DNA of 64,000 nt from Acidimangrovimonas sediminis (GCF_002871005.1 NZ_PHSN01000004.1:124001-188000), one strand, 5' to 3'; positions 37,086 through 45,075 are shown, numbered from the stretch's first letter. Program-made: numbers and translations. The notes: generated by a model not told the origin, from the sequence alone.

Positions 37086-38294
37086 GTGCACCGGGTCGTC
37101 ATCACCGGCGCCGGCACGATCAACGCGCTCGCACATGACGTGAAGGGCACGCTCGAGGCCTTCCGCGAAGGGCGCTGCGGCATCGGCGCGCTGGACATCC
37201 GCGATGTCGAGCGGCTGTCGATCCGGATTGGTGGCCAGGTTGCGGACTGGGATCCCGAGGCGCATTTCAACCGCCAGCAGATCACCCTCTATGACCGGTT
37301 CACGCAGTTCACGTTGCTCGCCGCGCGCGAGGCGATAACCCAGTCCGGCCTCGATTTCGACGGGCGGCTCGGCTACGAGGCCGGCGTCGTGCTGGGCACC
37401 GCGGGCGGCGGGCTGACCACCTCGGACGAGAATTACCGGGCGGTCTACGAAGAGGGCAAGAACCGGGTGCATCCGCTGGTGGTGCCGCGGCTGATGAACA
37501 ACGCGGCCACCAGCCACGTCTCGATGGCCTGGAACCTCAAGGGGCCGTCGTTCACCGTGGCCACGGCCTGCGCCTCGTCGAACCACGCCATGGGCCAGGC
37601 GTTCCAGATGATCCGCTCGGGCATGACCAAGGTGATGGTCACCGGCGGGTCGGAAGCCATGCTGTGCTTTGGCGGGATCAAGGCCTGGGAGGGGCTGCGC
37701 GTCATGTCGCGCGACGCCTGCCGCCCGTTCAGCGCGAACCGCAACGGCATGGTCCAGGGCGAGGGCGCGGGCGTGTTCGTCTTCGAGGAATACGAACACG
37801 CGCGCGCCCGCGGCGCCGAGATCCTGGCCGAGGTGGTGGGCTTCGCCATGACCTCGGACGCGGGCGATATCGTCATGCCCTCGATGCAGGGCGCCGCACG
37901 GGCGATCTCGGGCGCGCTGCGCGACGGGCGGATCAACGGCGACGAGGTGGGCTACATCAACGCCCACGGCACCGGGACGGCCGCCAACGACAAGACCGAA
38001 TGCGCCGCGGTGGCCGATGTCTTCGGTCACCATGCCGACAACCTGATGATCTCCTCCACCAAGTCGATGCACGGCCACCTGATCGGCGGCACCGGCGCGG
38101 TGGAGCTTCTGGCCTGCATCATGGCGCTGCGCGACGGCATCATCGCGCCGACCATAGGTTACGAGGAATTCGACCCGGAATGCGCCCTCGACGTCGTACC
38201 GAACGCGGCGCGCGAGGCCCGCGTCGATGTCGTCCTGTCGAACGCCTTCGCCTTCGGCGGCCTCAACGCCGTGCTGGCGCTCCGTAAGGTCTGA
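37086..38294 (+). CDS. beta-ketoacyl-ACP synthase (FabF type)
   Basis: 402 aa thiolase-fold condensing enzyme with an intact Cys-His-His triad: C162 in TACASSN, H294 in NAHGTGT, H331 in KSMHGHLIG. GTG start 2 nt after the ACP stop, so they are coupled. It extends acyl-ACP with malonyl-ACP. Located after lpxD and a dedicated ACP it probably elongates a chain for lipid A or another envelope lipid, comparable to the acpXL-fabF clusters of rhizobia, though those carry more genes. It ends in a convergent arrangement with ialB. Confidence 0.9.
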   Translation: MHRVVITGAGTINALAHDVKGTLEAFREGRCGIGALDIRDVERLSIRIGGQVADWDPEAHFNRQQITLYDRFTQFTLLAAREAITQSGLDFDGRLGYEAGVVLGTAGGGLTTSDENYRAVYEEGKNRVHPLVVPRLMNNAATSHVSMAWNLKGPSFTVATACASSNHAMGQAFQMIRSGMTKVMVTGGSEAMLCFGGIKAWEGLRVMSRDACRPFSANRNGMVQGEGAGVFVFEEYEHARARGAEILAEVVGFAMTSDAGDIVMPSMQGAARAISGALRDGRINGDEVGYINAHGTGTAANDKTECAAVADVFGHHADNLMISSTKSMHGHLIGGTGAVELLACIMALRDGIIAPTIGYEEFDPECALDVVPNAAREARVDVVLSNAFAFGGLNAVLALRKV

Positions 38295-38333
38295 GGCGCC
38301 CCCCTCTACCGGCCCGCTCCGCGCGCACTCCCC

Positions 38334-38356
38334 CTTTCATTGTTCCCCAAATACGC
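38334..38356 (-). repeat. dispersed 23-bp repeat, copy B
   Basis: Reverse complement of this interval matches 10440-10462 at 22 of 23 positions. It lies between convergent ketosynthase and ialB-like genes. Confidence 0.8.
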
Positions 38357-38411
38357 GAAAACACGGCCCCCGCAGCCACGCCGCCCGCATATCGCGCGCC
38401 CCGTAACGCAA

Positions 38412-38435
38412 GACGCCGCCCCGTGGGGCGGCGTC
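38412..38435. terminator. bidirectional terminator between ketosynthase and ialB-like gene
   Basis: GACGCCGCCCC (38412-38422) and GGGGCGGCGTC (38425-38435) form a perfect 11-bp stem with a 2-nt centre. It lies between two convergent genes. Confidence 0.65.
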
Positions 38436-38484
38436 CATTCCCATATCCGCCCGGCAAAGCGCCGGGACGGAACCTGGGGCGATA

Positions 38485-39222
38485 TCAGTTCTTCTTCGGC
38501 TCCAGCGACGGCACCGCCGGTTTCGGCGCCGGCGCCGGGGTCGCGGTGGCCGGGGCGCCGCCCTGGGGCACGCCGCCCATGTTGATGCCGTTCTTCTCGT
38601 TGTTGGAGGCCACCTCGTCGAAGCCGGCGGTGAAACCCTTGAGCGAGATCGGCAGGTCCAGCGGCTGGCGCGGATCGGCGGCCGAGACGATCTCCATCGT
38701 GCCCTTGGCGCCCTTGCGGTAGCCGTCGAGATCCGCCTGCGTCAGGCCGATTCGCGCAAAGCAGCCGACCGGGTTGCACAGCACGAACGGATAGCGCTTG
38801 GCGCCCGAGCCGTCGATCGCGATGGTCAGCTGCTGGGTCAGCAGCGTCTCGAGCGGGGTGATGATGGTCGCGCCGGCGACCGCCTGGCCGCCCTTGGGCA
38901 GCGGCACCATGATCATCTCGGCGACCGGGTTCTTCTTCTCGTCCTTGAGAAGCTGGTAAAGCTCGCAGGGGTCCTTGTTGTCCTTGGTGTGGAAACACCG
39001 CACGGTCCAGTCGCCCTGCGTGTCCTTCACGTACATCTTGCCCTCGACGTTCTCGCCCATCGACAGTCCGGGCCCGGCGTTGGCGCCGCCCTTGGCGTCG
39101 GAAGACGGGGCGCCCGAGGCATCGGCCGGGGCCTTGGTGTCGGGGGTGCTGCTCTGCGCCAGCGCGGTCTGCGCGAAGGGCAGGGCGAGCGCGAGGGTCA
39201 GGGCCAGGGTCAGTTTCGACAT
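38485..39222 (-). CDS. invasion-associated locus B (IalB) family protein
   Basis: 245 aa. Sec signal peptide (residues 1-22, ending QTALA), a Ser/Ala/Asp-rich linker, then the IalB domain: YVKDTQGDWTVRCFHTKDNK, PCELYQLLKDEKKNPVAEM, ITPLETLLTQQLTIAIDG and CNPVGCFARIGLTQADLDGY with paired cysteines, ending in a Pro/Ala-rich tail. The family is periplasmic and common in free-living alphaproteobacteria; the invasion role is known only for Bartonella and should not be assumed. The start is at 39222, signal peptide in place. Confidence 0.87.
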   Translation of the reverse strand: MSKLTLALTLALALPFAQTALAQSSTPDTKAPADASGAPSSDAKGGANAGPGLSMGENVEGKMYVKDTQGDWTVRCFHTKDNKDPCELYQLLKDEKKNPVAEMIMVPLPKGGQAVAGATIITPLETLLTQQLTIAIDGSGAKRYPFVLCNPVGCFARIGLTQADLDGYRKGAKGTMEIVSAADPRQPLDLPISLKGFTAGFDEVASNNEKNGINMGGVPQGGAPATATPAPAPKPAVPSLEPKKN

Positions 39223-39452
39223 GAATGCTCCGATCGAATGTGGAGGGTTTGCGGGGGTCTAGCACGCGTTCCGGCGGATGTCAGGGGCAATTCCGGGGAC
39301 AGCGCGACGGGCCCGGGCGGATTCCCGCCAAAGCGCGCCCGGGCCCCGGTCAGACCGCCTTGCGCGTGTGGTCTGGATTGTGCACTCTCCCTTTGCGGGA
39401 GAGGTGCGGCGCGGTCCGTGCGGAGGGGCGCAAGCTATTGGCGCGACAATGA

Positions 39453-39477
39453 AAAAGGGCCCACGAAGGGCCCTTTT
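39453..39477. terminator. strong bidirectional rho-independent terminator
   Basis: AAAAGGGCCC (39453-39462), ACGAA loop, GGGCCCTTTT (39468-39477): a perfect 10-bp stem with A/T flanks on both sides. No annotated gene ends here. Confidence 0.85.
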
Positions 39478-39578
39478 CCGTTGTATTTCTTGCTCCCCGT
39501 CGGACTGGCCGACTTTGTATTGCCGTGACGCTATTGCCTTGTCACCCGCACGTCAACCGTGAAATTTCGTGAACGATC

Positions 39579-39624
39579 GGGCCCTTTACAGGAAAAGGGC
39601 CGCGTCCCACGCGGGGACGCGGCC
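39579..39624. terminator. two overlapping hairpins upstream of the HerA-like gene
   Basis: GGCCCTTT (39580-39587) can pair with AAAGGGCC (39594-39601), and GGCCGCGTCC (39598-39607) with GGACGCGGCC (39615-39624). They share bases 39598-39601, so only one can form at full length. The layout resembles an attenuator but no leader peptide is evident. Confidence 0.5.
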
Positions 39625-39769
39625 AGTCTGACAGGGAGGAAGTCATGACCGGGGCCAAAAGCCTTCCGGTCGAGACGAGAGTGGCGCATAAAGGTTAAGA
39701 ATTCATTTGCTAACTTTCGATCGAGGGTCCGTGAACGGCGCCCCGATCCGGTGCAGGACGGGGGACGAG

Positions 39770-41389
39770 ATGGGCGAGGGTAAGACGGGCAGCCAGAAGC
39801 GCGACCAGATGCGGAGCCAGACAGGCGGTATCTTCGTCGGCGGCGGCGGCGAGGGCTACGCGGCGGCGCAGGAGCTCTTGCTGAAATTCGGCAACCGCCA
39901 TGGGCTGATCGCGGGCGCCACCGGCACCGGCAAGTCGGTGACGCTGCAGATCCTGGCCGAGGGGCTGTCGGACGCGGGGGTGCCCGTGTTCCTGGCCGAT
40001 GTGAAGGGCGATCTTGCGGGGCTCGCGCTGTCGGGGTCGGAGACGTTCAAGCTGCACGAGGCCTTCACCAAGCGGGCCGAAACGATCGGTTACACGGATT
40101 ACCATTACCGCGCCTTCCCGGTGACCTTCTGGGATCTCTACGGCGATCAGGGTCACCCGATCCGCACCACGGTAAGCGAGATGGGGCCGCTGATGCTGTC
40201 GCGCATGCTCGACCTGTCCGAGGCGCAGGAGGGCGCGATGAACATCGCCTTCCGCCTGTCCGACGAGGAACAGCTGCCGCTTCTCGATCTCAAGGACCTG
40301 CAGGCGCTGCTGGTCTTCATCGGCGAGAATGCCGACGACATCTCGCTGCGCTACGGGAATGTCGAGAAGGCGACGATCGGGGCGATCCAGCGCAAGTTGC
40401 TGGTGCTGGAGAACCAGGGCGCCACGAAGCTGTTCGGCGAACCCGCGCTGGAGCTGTCCGACCTGATGCGCACCGATCCCGACGGGCGCGGGCGGATCAA
40501 CATCCTTGCCGCCGACAAGCTGATGAATTCGCCCAAGCTTTACGCCACCTTCCTGCTGTGGCTGCTGTCCGAGCTGTTCGAGGAACTGCCCGAGGTCGGC
40601 AACCCCGACAAGCCCAAGCTCGTGTTCTTCTTCGATGAGGCGCATCTGCTGTTCGACGACAGCCCCAAGGTGCTGATCGACAAGGTGGAGCAGGTCGCGC
40701 GACTGATCCGGTCCAAGGGGGTGGGGGTCTATTTCATCACCCAGAACCCGGCCGACGTGCCTGAGGACATCCTCGGCCAGCTCGGCAACCGGGTGCAGCA
40801 TGCGCTGCGCGCCTTCACCGGCAAGGACCGGCGAGAACTGAAGCAGGCGGCGGAGAACTACCGCGACAATCCCCGGTTCTCGATCGAGGACGCGATCAAG
40901 GAGGTCGGCACGGGCGAGGCGGTGACCTCGTTCCTCGAGGACAAGGGCGTACCCGGCGTGGCCGAACGCACGCTGATCCGGCCGCCGGCCTCGCATCTGG
41001 GCGCGATCACGCCGGATCAGCGCGAGGCAGTCATCGCGGCGTCGCCGATCGCGGGAAAATACGACACGGTGGTGGATCGCGACAGCGCGTACGAGCGGTT
41101 GCAGGCCCGGGCCAAGGCCGCCGCGGACGAGGCCGAGAAGGCCGCCGCGGCCGAGGCACCATCGGGGTCGGCCGCGCAGCTCGACGAGGCGTTCAACTCG
41201 GCCCGGCGCTACAACCCGCGGGCGGGGGGCGCATCGTCGGGCGCGTCGAAACGGATCTCCTCGTCGCGCGCCAGCCGGTCCGACAGTATCGGCACCGCCT
41301 TTGCCAAGAGCTTCGCACGGCAATTGGGCAGCCGCTCGGGCCAGGCGCTGGTGCGCGGGATCCTCGGCTCGCTCTTCAAGGCGCGCTGA
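39770..41389 (+). CDS. DUF853/YjgR-type HerA-like ATPase
   Basis: 539 aa. P-loop GATGTGKS at residues 49-56, IGAxxQRKLLVLE, Walker B KLVFFFDEAHLLF, ARLIRSKGVGVYFITQNPADVP (sensor), and RVQHALRAFTGKDRRELKQA (arginine finger region). The family is related to HerA/FtsK translocases; its role in bacteria is not settled. The C-terminus is Ala/Ser/Arg-rich and ends FARQLGSRSGQALVRGILGS. The ATG at 39770 is the conserved family start; the frame is open to 39707. Its stop is followed by a repeated CGCTGACGCG motif at 41404. Confidence 0.87.
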   Translation: MGEGKTGSQKRDQMRSQTGGIFVGGGGEGYAAAQELLLKFGNRHGLIAGATGTGKSVTLQILAEGLSDAGVPVFLADVKGDLAGLALSGSETFKLHEAFTKRAETIGYTDYHYRAFPVTFWDLYGDQGHPIRTTVSEMGPLMLSRMLDLSEAQEGAMNIAFRLSDEEQLPLLDLKDLQALLVFIGENADDISLRYGNVEKATIGAIQRKLLVLENQGATKLFGEPALELSDLMRTDPDGRGRINILAADKLMNSPKLYATFLLWLLSELFEELPEVGNPDKPKLVFFFDEAHLLFDDSPKVLIDKVEQVARLIRSKGVGVYFITQNPADVPEDILGQLGNRVQHALRAFTGKDRRELKQAAENYRDNPRFSIEDAIKEVGTGEAVTSFLEDKGVPGVAERTLIRPPASHLGAITPDQREAVIAASPIAGKYDTVVDRDSAYERLQARAKAAADEAEKAAAAEAPSGSAAQLDEAFNSARRYNPRAGGASSGASKRISSSRASRSDSIGTAFAKSFARQLGSRSGQALVRGILGSLFKAR

Positions 41390-41417
41390 CGCGCGGTCCA
41401 GGTCGCTGACGCGTAAC

Positions 41418-42635
41418 TTAGGGCGCCGACGGCGCGGCCTGCCGGCGCCTTCCGCCCGACCACAGCGCCCAGGCCAGGAGAGCGGGGATCAGGATGCCCA
41501 GGCTCATCGGCAGGGCACTGTCGCTGCCGCCGAGCGCCACGCAGGCCGAGACGGTGAAGGCCATGCCGAACTGCACCGTTCCGAGCAGGGCCGAGCCGGT
41601 GCCCGCCCCCTCGCGCGCGGCGGCCATGGTGATCGCCATCGCATTGGCCGACAACAGCCCCACCATGCCGATCGACAGCCAGAGCGGCACGACCAGCAGC
41701 CACAGCGACCCGGTGCCCGAGGCCAGCGCCAGCAAAGCCCCCGCCAGCACGTAGAGCGGCAGCCCCGCGCCGAGGATCCGCGCGGCGGTGAAATGGTCGA
41801 GCAGGCGGTGGTTGAGCTGACCGAAGAGAAACAGCGCCGCCGCGATCACCGCGAAGGTCAGCCCGTAGGCGAGGCTGTCGAGGCCGAACTCCCCCTGGAA
41901 CACGCCCGAGGATCCGGTGATGAACGCGAACATCCCGCCCTGCACCAGCCCCGCCACCAGCACCGGCACGGCATAGTCGCGCCGCCGCAGCAGGCCCCCC
42001 GCGGTCCGTGCCGCGCTGCGCATCGGGTTGCGCAGGCGCGCCGCTGGCGGCAGGGTCTCGGGGATCACCGCGGCGGACAGCACCAGCGCCACGATCCCGA
42101 CCGCCAGCATCACGACGAAGATCGACTGCCAGCCGAAGCCCTGGAGCAGCAGGCTTCCCAGCGTCGGCGAGATGATCGGCCCCACGGTCATGAGCATGAC
42201 CAGAACGGTCATCGCCTTGGCCGCGCGCTGCCCGTCGTAAAGGTCGTTGACCACGGCGCGGCCGACGACCATCCCGGCGCAGGCCCCGATCGCCTGAAAG
42301 AACCGCAGCGCGTCGAACAGCACGACGTCGCGCACCAGCGGCAGCAGCGCCGAACACAGGGCATAAAGCGCGGTCCCCGCCATCAGGGGCGCCTTGCGGC
42401 CGAAGCTGTCGATCATCGGCCCCATGATCACCTGTCCCACGCAAAGCCCCAGGAAGAACAGCGACAGCGACAGTTCGGTCGCGGCATGGCTGGTGTGCAG
42501 CGCATTGGCGATGGTGCCGATCGCGGGCAGGTACATGTCGGTCGCGAGCGGCGGAAAGATCGACAGCAGCGCAAGGATCGCGGTGATCGCCGCGGCATGG
42601 CGGCGCGTGGGCTGGTAGGGGGGTATATGAGGCAT
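41418..42635 (-). CDS. MFS multidrug exporter, Bcr/CflA family
   Basis: 405 aa, twelve transmembrane helices. Diagnostic DMYLPAIGTIANAL in the first loop, GPMIDSFGRKAPLMAG (MFS motif A), GACAGMVVGRAVVNDLY (motif C-like region of DHA1) and PIISPTLGSLLL. It exports drugs such as bicyclomycin or chloramphenicol in relatives. It is divergent from a TetR regulator with two repeated operator-like sites between them, so it is probably drug-inducible. MPHIPPYQPT at 42635 is taken as the start because it is next to the first helix; a ribosome site is not clear. Confidence 0.88.
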   Translation of the reverse strand: MPHIPPYQPTRRHAAAITAILALLSIFPPLATDMYLPAIGTIANALHTSHAATELSLSLFFLGLCVGQVIMGPMIDSFGRKAPLMAGTALYALCSALLPLVRDVVLFDALRFFQAIGACAGMVVGRAVVNDLYDGQRAAKAMTVLVMLMTVGPIISPTLGSLLLQGFGWQSIFVVMLAVGIVALVLSAAVIPETLPPAARLRNPMRSAARTAGGLLRRRDYAVPVLVAGLVQGGMFAFITGSSGVFQGEFGLDSLAYGLTFAVIAAALFLFGQLNHRLLDHFTAARILGAGLPLYVLAGALLALASGTGSLWLLVVPLWLSIGMVGLLSANAMAITMAAAREGAGTGSALLGTVQFGMAFTVSACVALGGSDSALPMSLGILIPALLAWALWSGGRRRQAAPSAP

Positions 42636-42667
42636 CTGACGTTGGGATCCGGGGCCGGGAACGGGGT

Positions 42668-42711
42668 TTGTGGACTTGCGTACACAATATTGCTGGACTT
42701 GTGTCCACAAT
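42668..42711. promoter_or_regulatory. tandem TetR operator sites between exporter and regulator
   Basis: TGGACTTGCGTACACAAT (42671-42688) and TGGACTTGTGTCCACAAT (42694-42711) are direct repeats identical at 16 of 18 positions, 23 bp apart, each itself a partial palindrome (TGGAC-TTGT-GTCCA in the second). They lie midway between the divergent starts, with an AT-rich CAATATTG between them. Confidence 0.75.
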
Positions 42712-42767
42712 CAACCCGGTCCAGAATGTTTCAGGGCCAGGGATCTGCCCCGTCCGGAGGAGGAGAG

Positions 42768-43478
42768 ATGGAAGAGACAGTCGAAGACAGCGGCACCGCA
42801 CCGGGCCGCGCCCATGGGGAGGGCGCGGAGGCAGGGCCTTCTCCCGCAGAAGGCAGCGCCACGCACGGGCCCCGGCCGCAAGCGACCCGCCCGCACGCTG
42901 GCCGCCCCCACGGTGGAGGCCGCCCGCGCGATGCCGAGGCGGGCGACGCGCTGAAGGCCGCTGCGCTGCGACTGGTGCGCGAGCGCGGCTATGCCCGCGT
43001 CACCACCGCCGAGATCGCGCGCAGCGCCGGCGTGGCGCGCCAGACCCTCTACAACCGCTGGAACAGCAAGGCCGACCTCGTCCTCGACGCGGTGTTCGAG
43101 GCGGCGGTGCGCAGCGATCTCGCCGTGGCCGGCCCTGACCCCCTCCGCGACGACTTTCCGGCGCGTCTGCGGCGCTTTCTCGAGGGGGTGTTCACCCGTA
43201 TCGCGGGCGATGGCGACAGCCTGCGCTCGCTGATCGCGGCGGCGCAGGACGCCCCGGAGTTCCGCGCAGCCCTGCACGAGCGGCTGGTCGCGCCGCGCGA
43301 AGCGATCGTGACGGCGCTGCTGCGCGAGGCCCAGGTCGCGGGGCAGCTTGCGCCGCGGCGTGACCCGGTGATGCTGTCGCGAATGATCCACGGCGCCTTC
43401 TGGTACGCGCTGCTGAACGGCCAGCCGCTGGACGCGGAACTTGCCCGGGCGATCACCGCAGAGGTCTTCCCGGCCTGA
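42768..43478 (+). CDS. TetR-family transcriptional repressor
   Basis: 236 aa. An unusual 55-residue Gly/Pro/His-rich N-terminal extension precedes the helix-turn-helix (ALKAAALRLVRERGYARVTT, then AEIARSAGVARQTLYNRWNS), followed by a C-terminal ligand domain of the TetR_C type (LRRFLEGVFTRIAGDG onward). Ribosome site GGAGGAGGAGAG. It faces the Bcr/CflA exporter and probably represses it and itself through the tandem sites. The stop codon is followed by a hexanucleotide array with further in-frame TGA codons. Confidence 0.88.
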   Translation: MEETVEDSGTAPGRAHGEGAEAGPSPAEGSATHGPRPQATRPHAGRPHGGGRPRDAEAGDALKAAALRLVRERGYARVTTAEIARSAGVARQTLYNRWNSKADLVLDAVFEAAVRSDLAVAGPDPLRDDFPARLRRFLEGVFTRIAGDGDSLRSLIAAAQDAPEFRAALHERLVAPREAIVTALLREAQVAGQLAPRRDPVMLSRMIHGAFWYALLNGQPLDAELARAITAEVFPA

Positions 43479-43509
43479 ACCTGAGCCTTAACCTGAGCCT
43501 GAGCCTGAA
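43474..43509 (+). repeat. hexanucleotide repeat over the TetR stop codon
   Basis: Six CCTGA(A/G)-type units (one CCTTAA) from 43474. TGA occurs in frame at 43476 (the real stop), 43482, 43494, 43500 and 43506. The opposite strand of the same intergenic gap also has repeated TGACC ahead of the CorC gene end (43515, 43539, 43553). Confidence 0.8.
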
Positions 43510-43552
43510 CCGGGTCAGGGACCGGGCGCGCGACCGGGTCAGAGCAGGCAGG

Positions 43553-44851
43553 TCAGAGCGGGCGGATCTTCAGCCGGGTGATCCGGTTCTCCTTGCGCGT
43601 CAGCACCTCGAAGCGGAAGCCGTGGAAGGAAAACACCTGCCCCTCGGCGGGGATCATCTGCGCCTCGTGGATGACGAGGCCGGCAATGGTGTTGGCCTCG
43701 TCGTCGGGCAGCGACCAGTCCATCGCGCGATTGAGGTCGCGGATCGTGGTGGCGCCGTCGATCGTGTAATCGCCCGCCTCCGAGGGCTTGAAGGGCTGGG
43801 CGTCGTTCACGTCGAACTCGTCCGTGATCTCGCCCACGATCTCCTCGAGGATGTCCTCGAGCGTGAGCAGCCCCTGGAGCGAGCCGTACTCGTCCACCAC
43901 CAGTGCGAAATGCGTGTGGCGGCGCAGGAACTGGCGCATCTGCTCGTCGAGCGAGGTGGTCTCGGGCACGAAATAGGGTTTCATCGCGACTTTGACGACG
44001 TCGAGATCGGCGATCCGTTCGGGAGTACCTTCCTTGCCGCGCACCAGCCGGTGCACCTCGCGGAACAGGTCCTTGGCGTGCATGACGCCGATGATGTTCT
44101 CGCGCTCGCCGCGGAAGACGGGTAGCCGGGTGTGCGGCGAGGTCAGCGCCTGGCTGACGATCTGGTCGGGGGTGGCGTCGGCATCGACCATCTCGATCTC
44201 GGACCGGTGCAGCATGATCTCCTCGACCGTGCGGTCGGAGAGGTCGAGCGCGCCAAGCAGACGGTCGCGATCCTCCTTCTCCACCGCGCCCTCGGAATGG
44301 CCAAGCGCGATCGCGCCTGCGATCTCCTCGCGTCGGCCCAGGAGCTGGCTGTCGGGATCGGCCTTGACGCCGAAGAGCGACAGGAGCATCCGCACCAGTG
44401 CCCGGATCGCGGCGACGATGGGCGAGAAGACGATGATCACCACCCGCACCGCCGGGGCGACGCGCGCGGCGGCGGTTTCGGCATTGGTGATGGCATAGGT
44501 CTTGGGCAACACCTCGGCGAAGATCAGCACGAGGAAGGTCATGACAAGTGTCGCCAGCGCCACGCCCGAGGGCCCGACAAGCCGCGTGAGCAGCGAGGTG
44601 GCGAGCGAGGCGGACAGGATGTTCGTCAGGTTGTTGCCCAGGAGCACCGCGCCGATCAGCCGCTCGCTGTCCTCTGTGACCTTGAGCGCGCTGTCGGCCC
44701 CCGCGGATCCCTTGTCGGCCTGCGCCCGCAGCTTCGCGCGCGAGGCAGCAGTCAGCGCGGTCTCGGAGCCCGAGAAGAACGCCGACATGACCAGCAGCAG
44801 CACGATCGCGCCCGCGATGATCCAGAAGGTGGTGTCGAGATCGGCAGCCAT
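43553..44851 (-). CDS. CorC/HlyC-type membrane protein with CNNM, CBS and CorC_HlyC domains
   Basis: 432 aa. Four hydrophobic segments (DUF21/CNNM: TTFWIIAGAIVLLLVMSAFF, SGSETALTAASRAKL, LLGNNLTNILSASLATSLL), then two CBS domains (MLHRSEIEMVDADATPDQIV; MKPYFVPETTSLDEQMRQFL) and the C-terminal CorC_HlyC domain (DGATTIRDLNRAMDWSLPDD). Relatives affect Mg2+/Co2+ transport; the haemolysin label is historical. The start at 44851 follows CAGGACATTGCC. A large hairpin repeat separates it from xerD upstream. Confidence 0.92.
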   Translation of the reverse strand: MAADLDTTFWIIAGAIVLLLVMSAFFSGSETALTAASRAKLRAQADKGSAGADSALKVTEDSERLIGAVLLGNNLTNILSASLATSLLTRLVGPSGVALATLVMTFLVLIFAEVLPKTYAITNAETAAARVAPAVRVVIIVFSPIVAAIRALVRMLLSLFGVKADPDSQLLGRREEIAGAIALGHSEGAVEKEDRDRLLGALDLSDRTVEEIMLHRSEIEMVDADATPDQIVSQALTSPHTRLPVFRGERENIIGVMHAKDLFREVHRLVRGKEGTPERIADLDVVKVAMKPYFVPETTSLDEQMRQFLRRHTHFALVVDEYGSLQGLLTLEDILEEIVGEITDEFDVNDAQPFKPSEAGDYTIDGATTIRDLNRAMDWSLPDDEANTIAGLVIHEAQMIPAEGQVFSFHGFRFEVLTRKENRITRLKIRPL

Positions 44852-44943
44852 GGCAATGTCCTGAAACGTCGGTTCGGCGCCCACCTTATGCGAAGCCGCG
44901 CGCGGCGATGCAAGCGGCGGGGGCGCTGCCCCCTGCACCCCCC

Positions 44944-45068
44944 GGGATATTTCCACTCAGAAGAAGACCAGGGCCTGCCTTTCTTCTGAGTGGAAATATC
45001 CCACGGGGGTGCGGGGGTGTGAAACCCCCGCGGATGCGGTGGGTGCGGGGGTGTGAAACCCCCGCGGG
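44944..45068. repeat. composite hairpin element with tandem G/C hairpins (xerD-corC gap)
   Basis: Arms 44944-44965 and 44981-45002 are a perfect 22-bp inverted repeat built on GGGATATTTCCACTCAGAAG. They are followed by CACGGGGGT and a GGGGGTGTGAAACCCCC hairpin present twice in a 34-bp tandem duplication (around 45010-45034 and 45044-45068). The same modules occur at 49757-49863 and 54303-54354. Confidence 0.85.
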
Positions 45069-45075
45069 TGTTCCC

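Larger units (their letters stand above)
39223..39769. other. 547-bp divergent region with several hairpins, possible small RNA
   Basis: The flanking genes point away from each other, yet the region holds a near-palindromic hairpin (39382-39407: GCACTCTCCC-TTTGC-GGGAGAGGTGC), a strong bidirectional terminator (39453-39477) and a third GC-rich hairpin (39598-39624). No protein frame is convincing; a plus-strand frame 39225-39452 ends exactly before the terminator but reads as low-quality sequence. A small RNA that ends at 39477 is the most natural explanation. Confidence 0.45.

Noticed and set aside
38485-39222. Virulence (invasion) gene
   Set aside because: IalB-family proteins are common in free-living alphaproteobacteria; nothing else here suggests pathogenicity.
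39225-39452. 75-codon plus-strand frame ending just before the terminator
   Set aside because: It starts inside the ialB-like upstream region with no ribosome site and has an Arg/Gly-rich non-protein-like sequence; a small RNA explains the terminator better.
43553-44851. Haemolysin
   Set aside because: The name is historical for the CorC/HlyC family; domain content is CNNM-CBS-CorC_HlyC with no toxin features.
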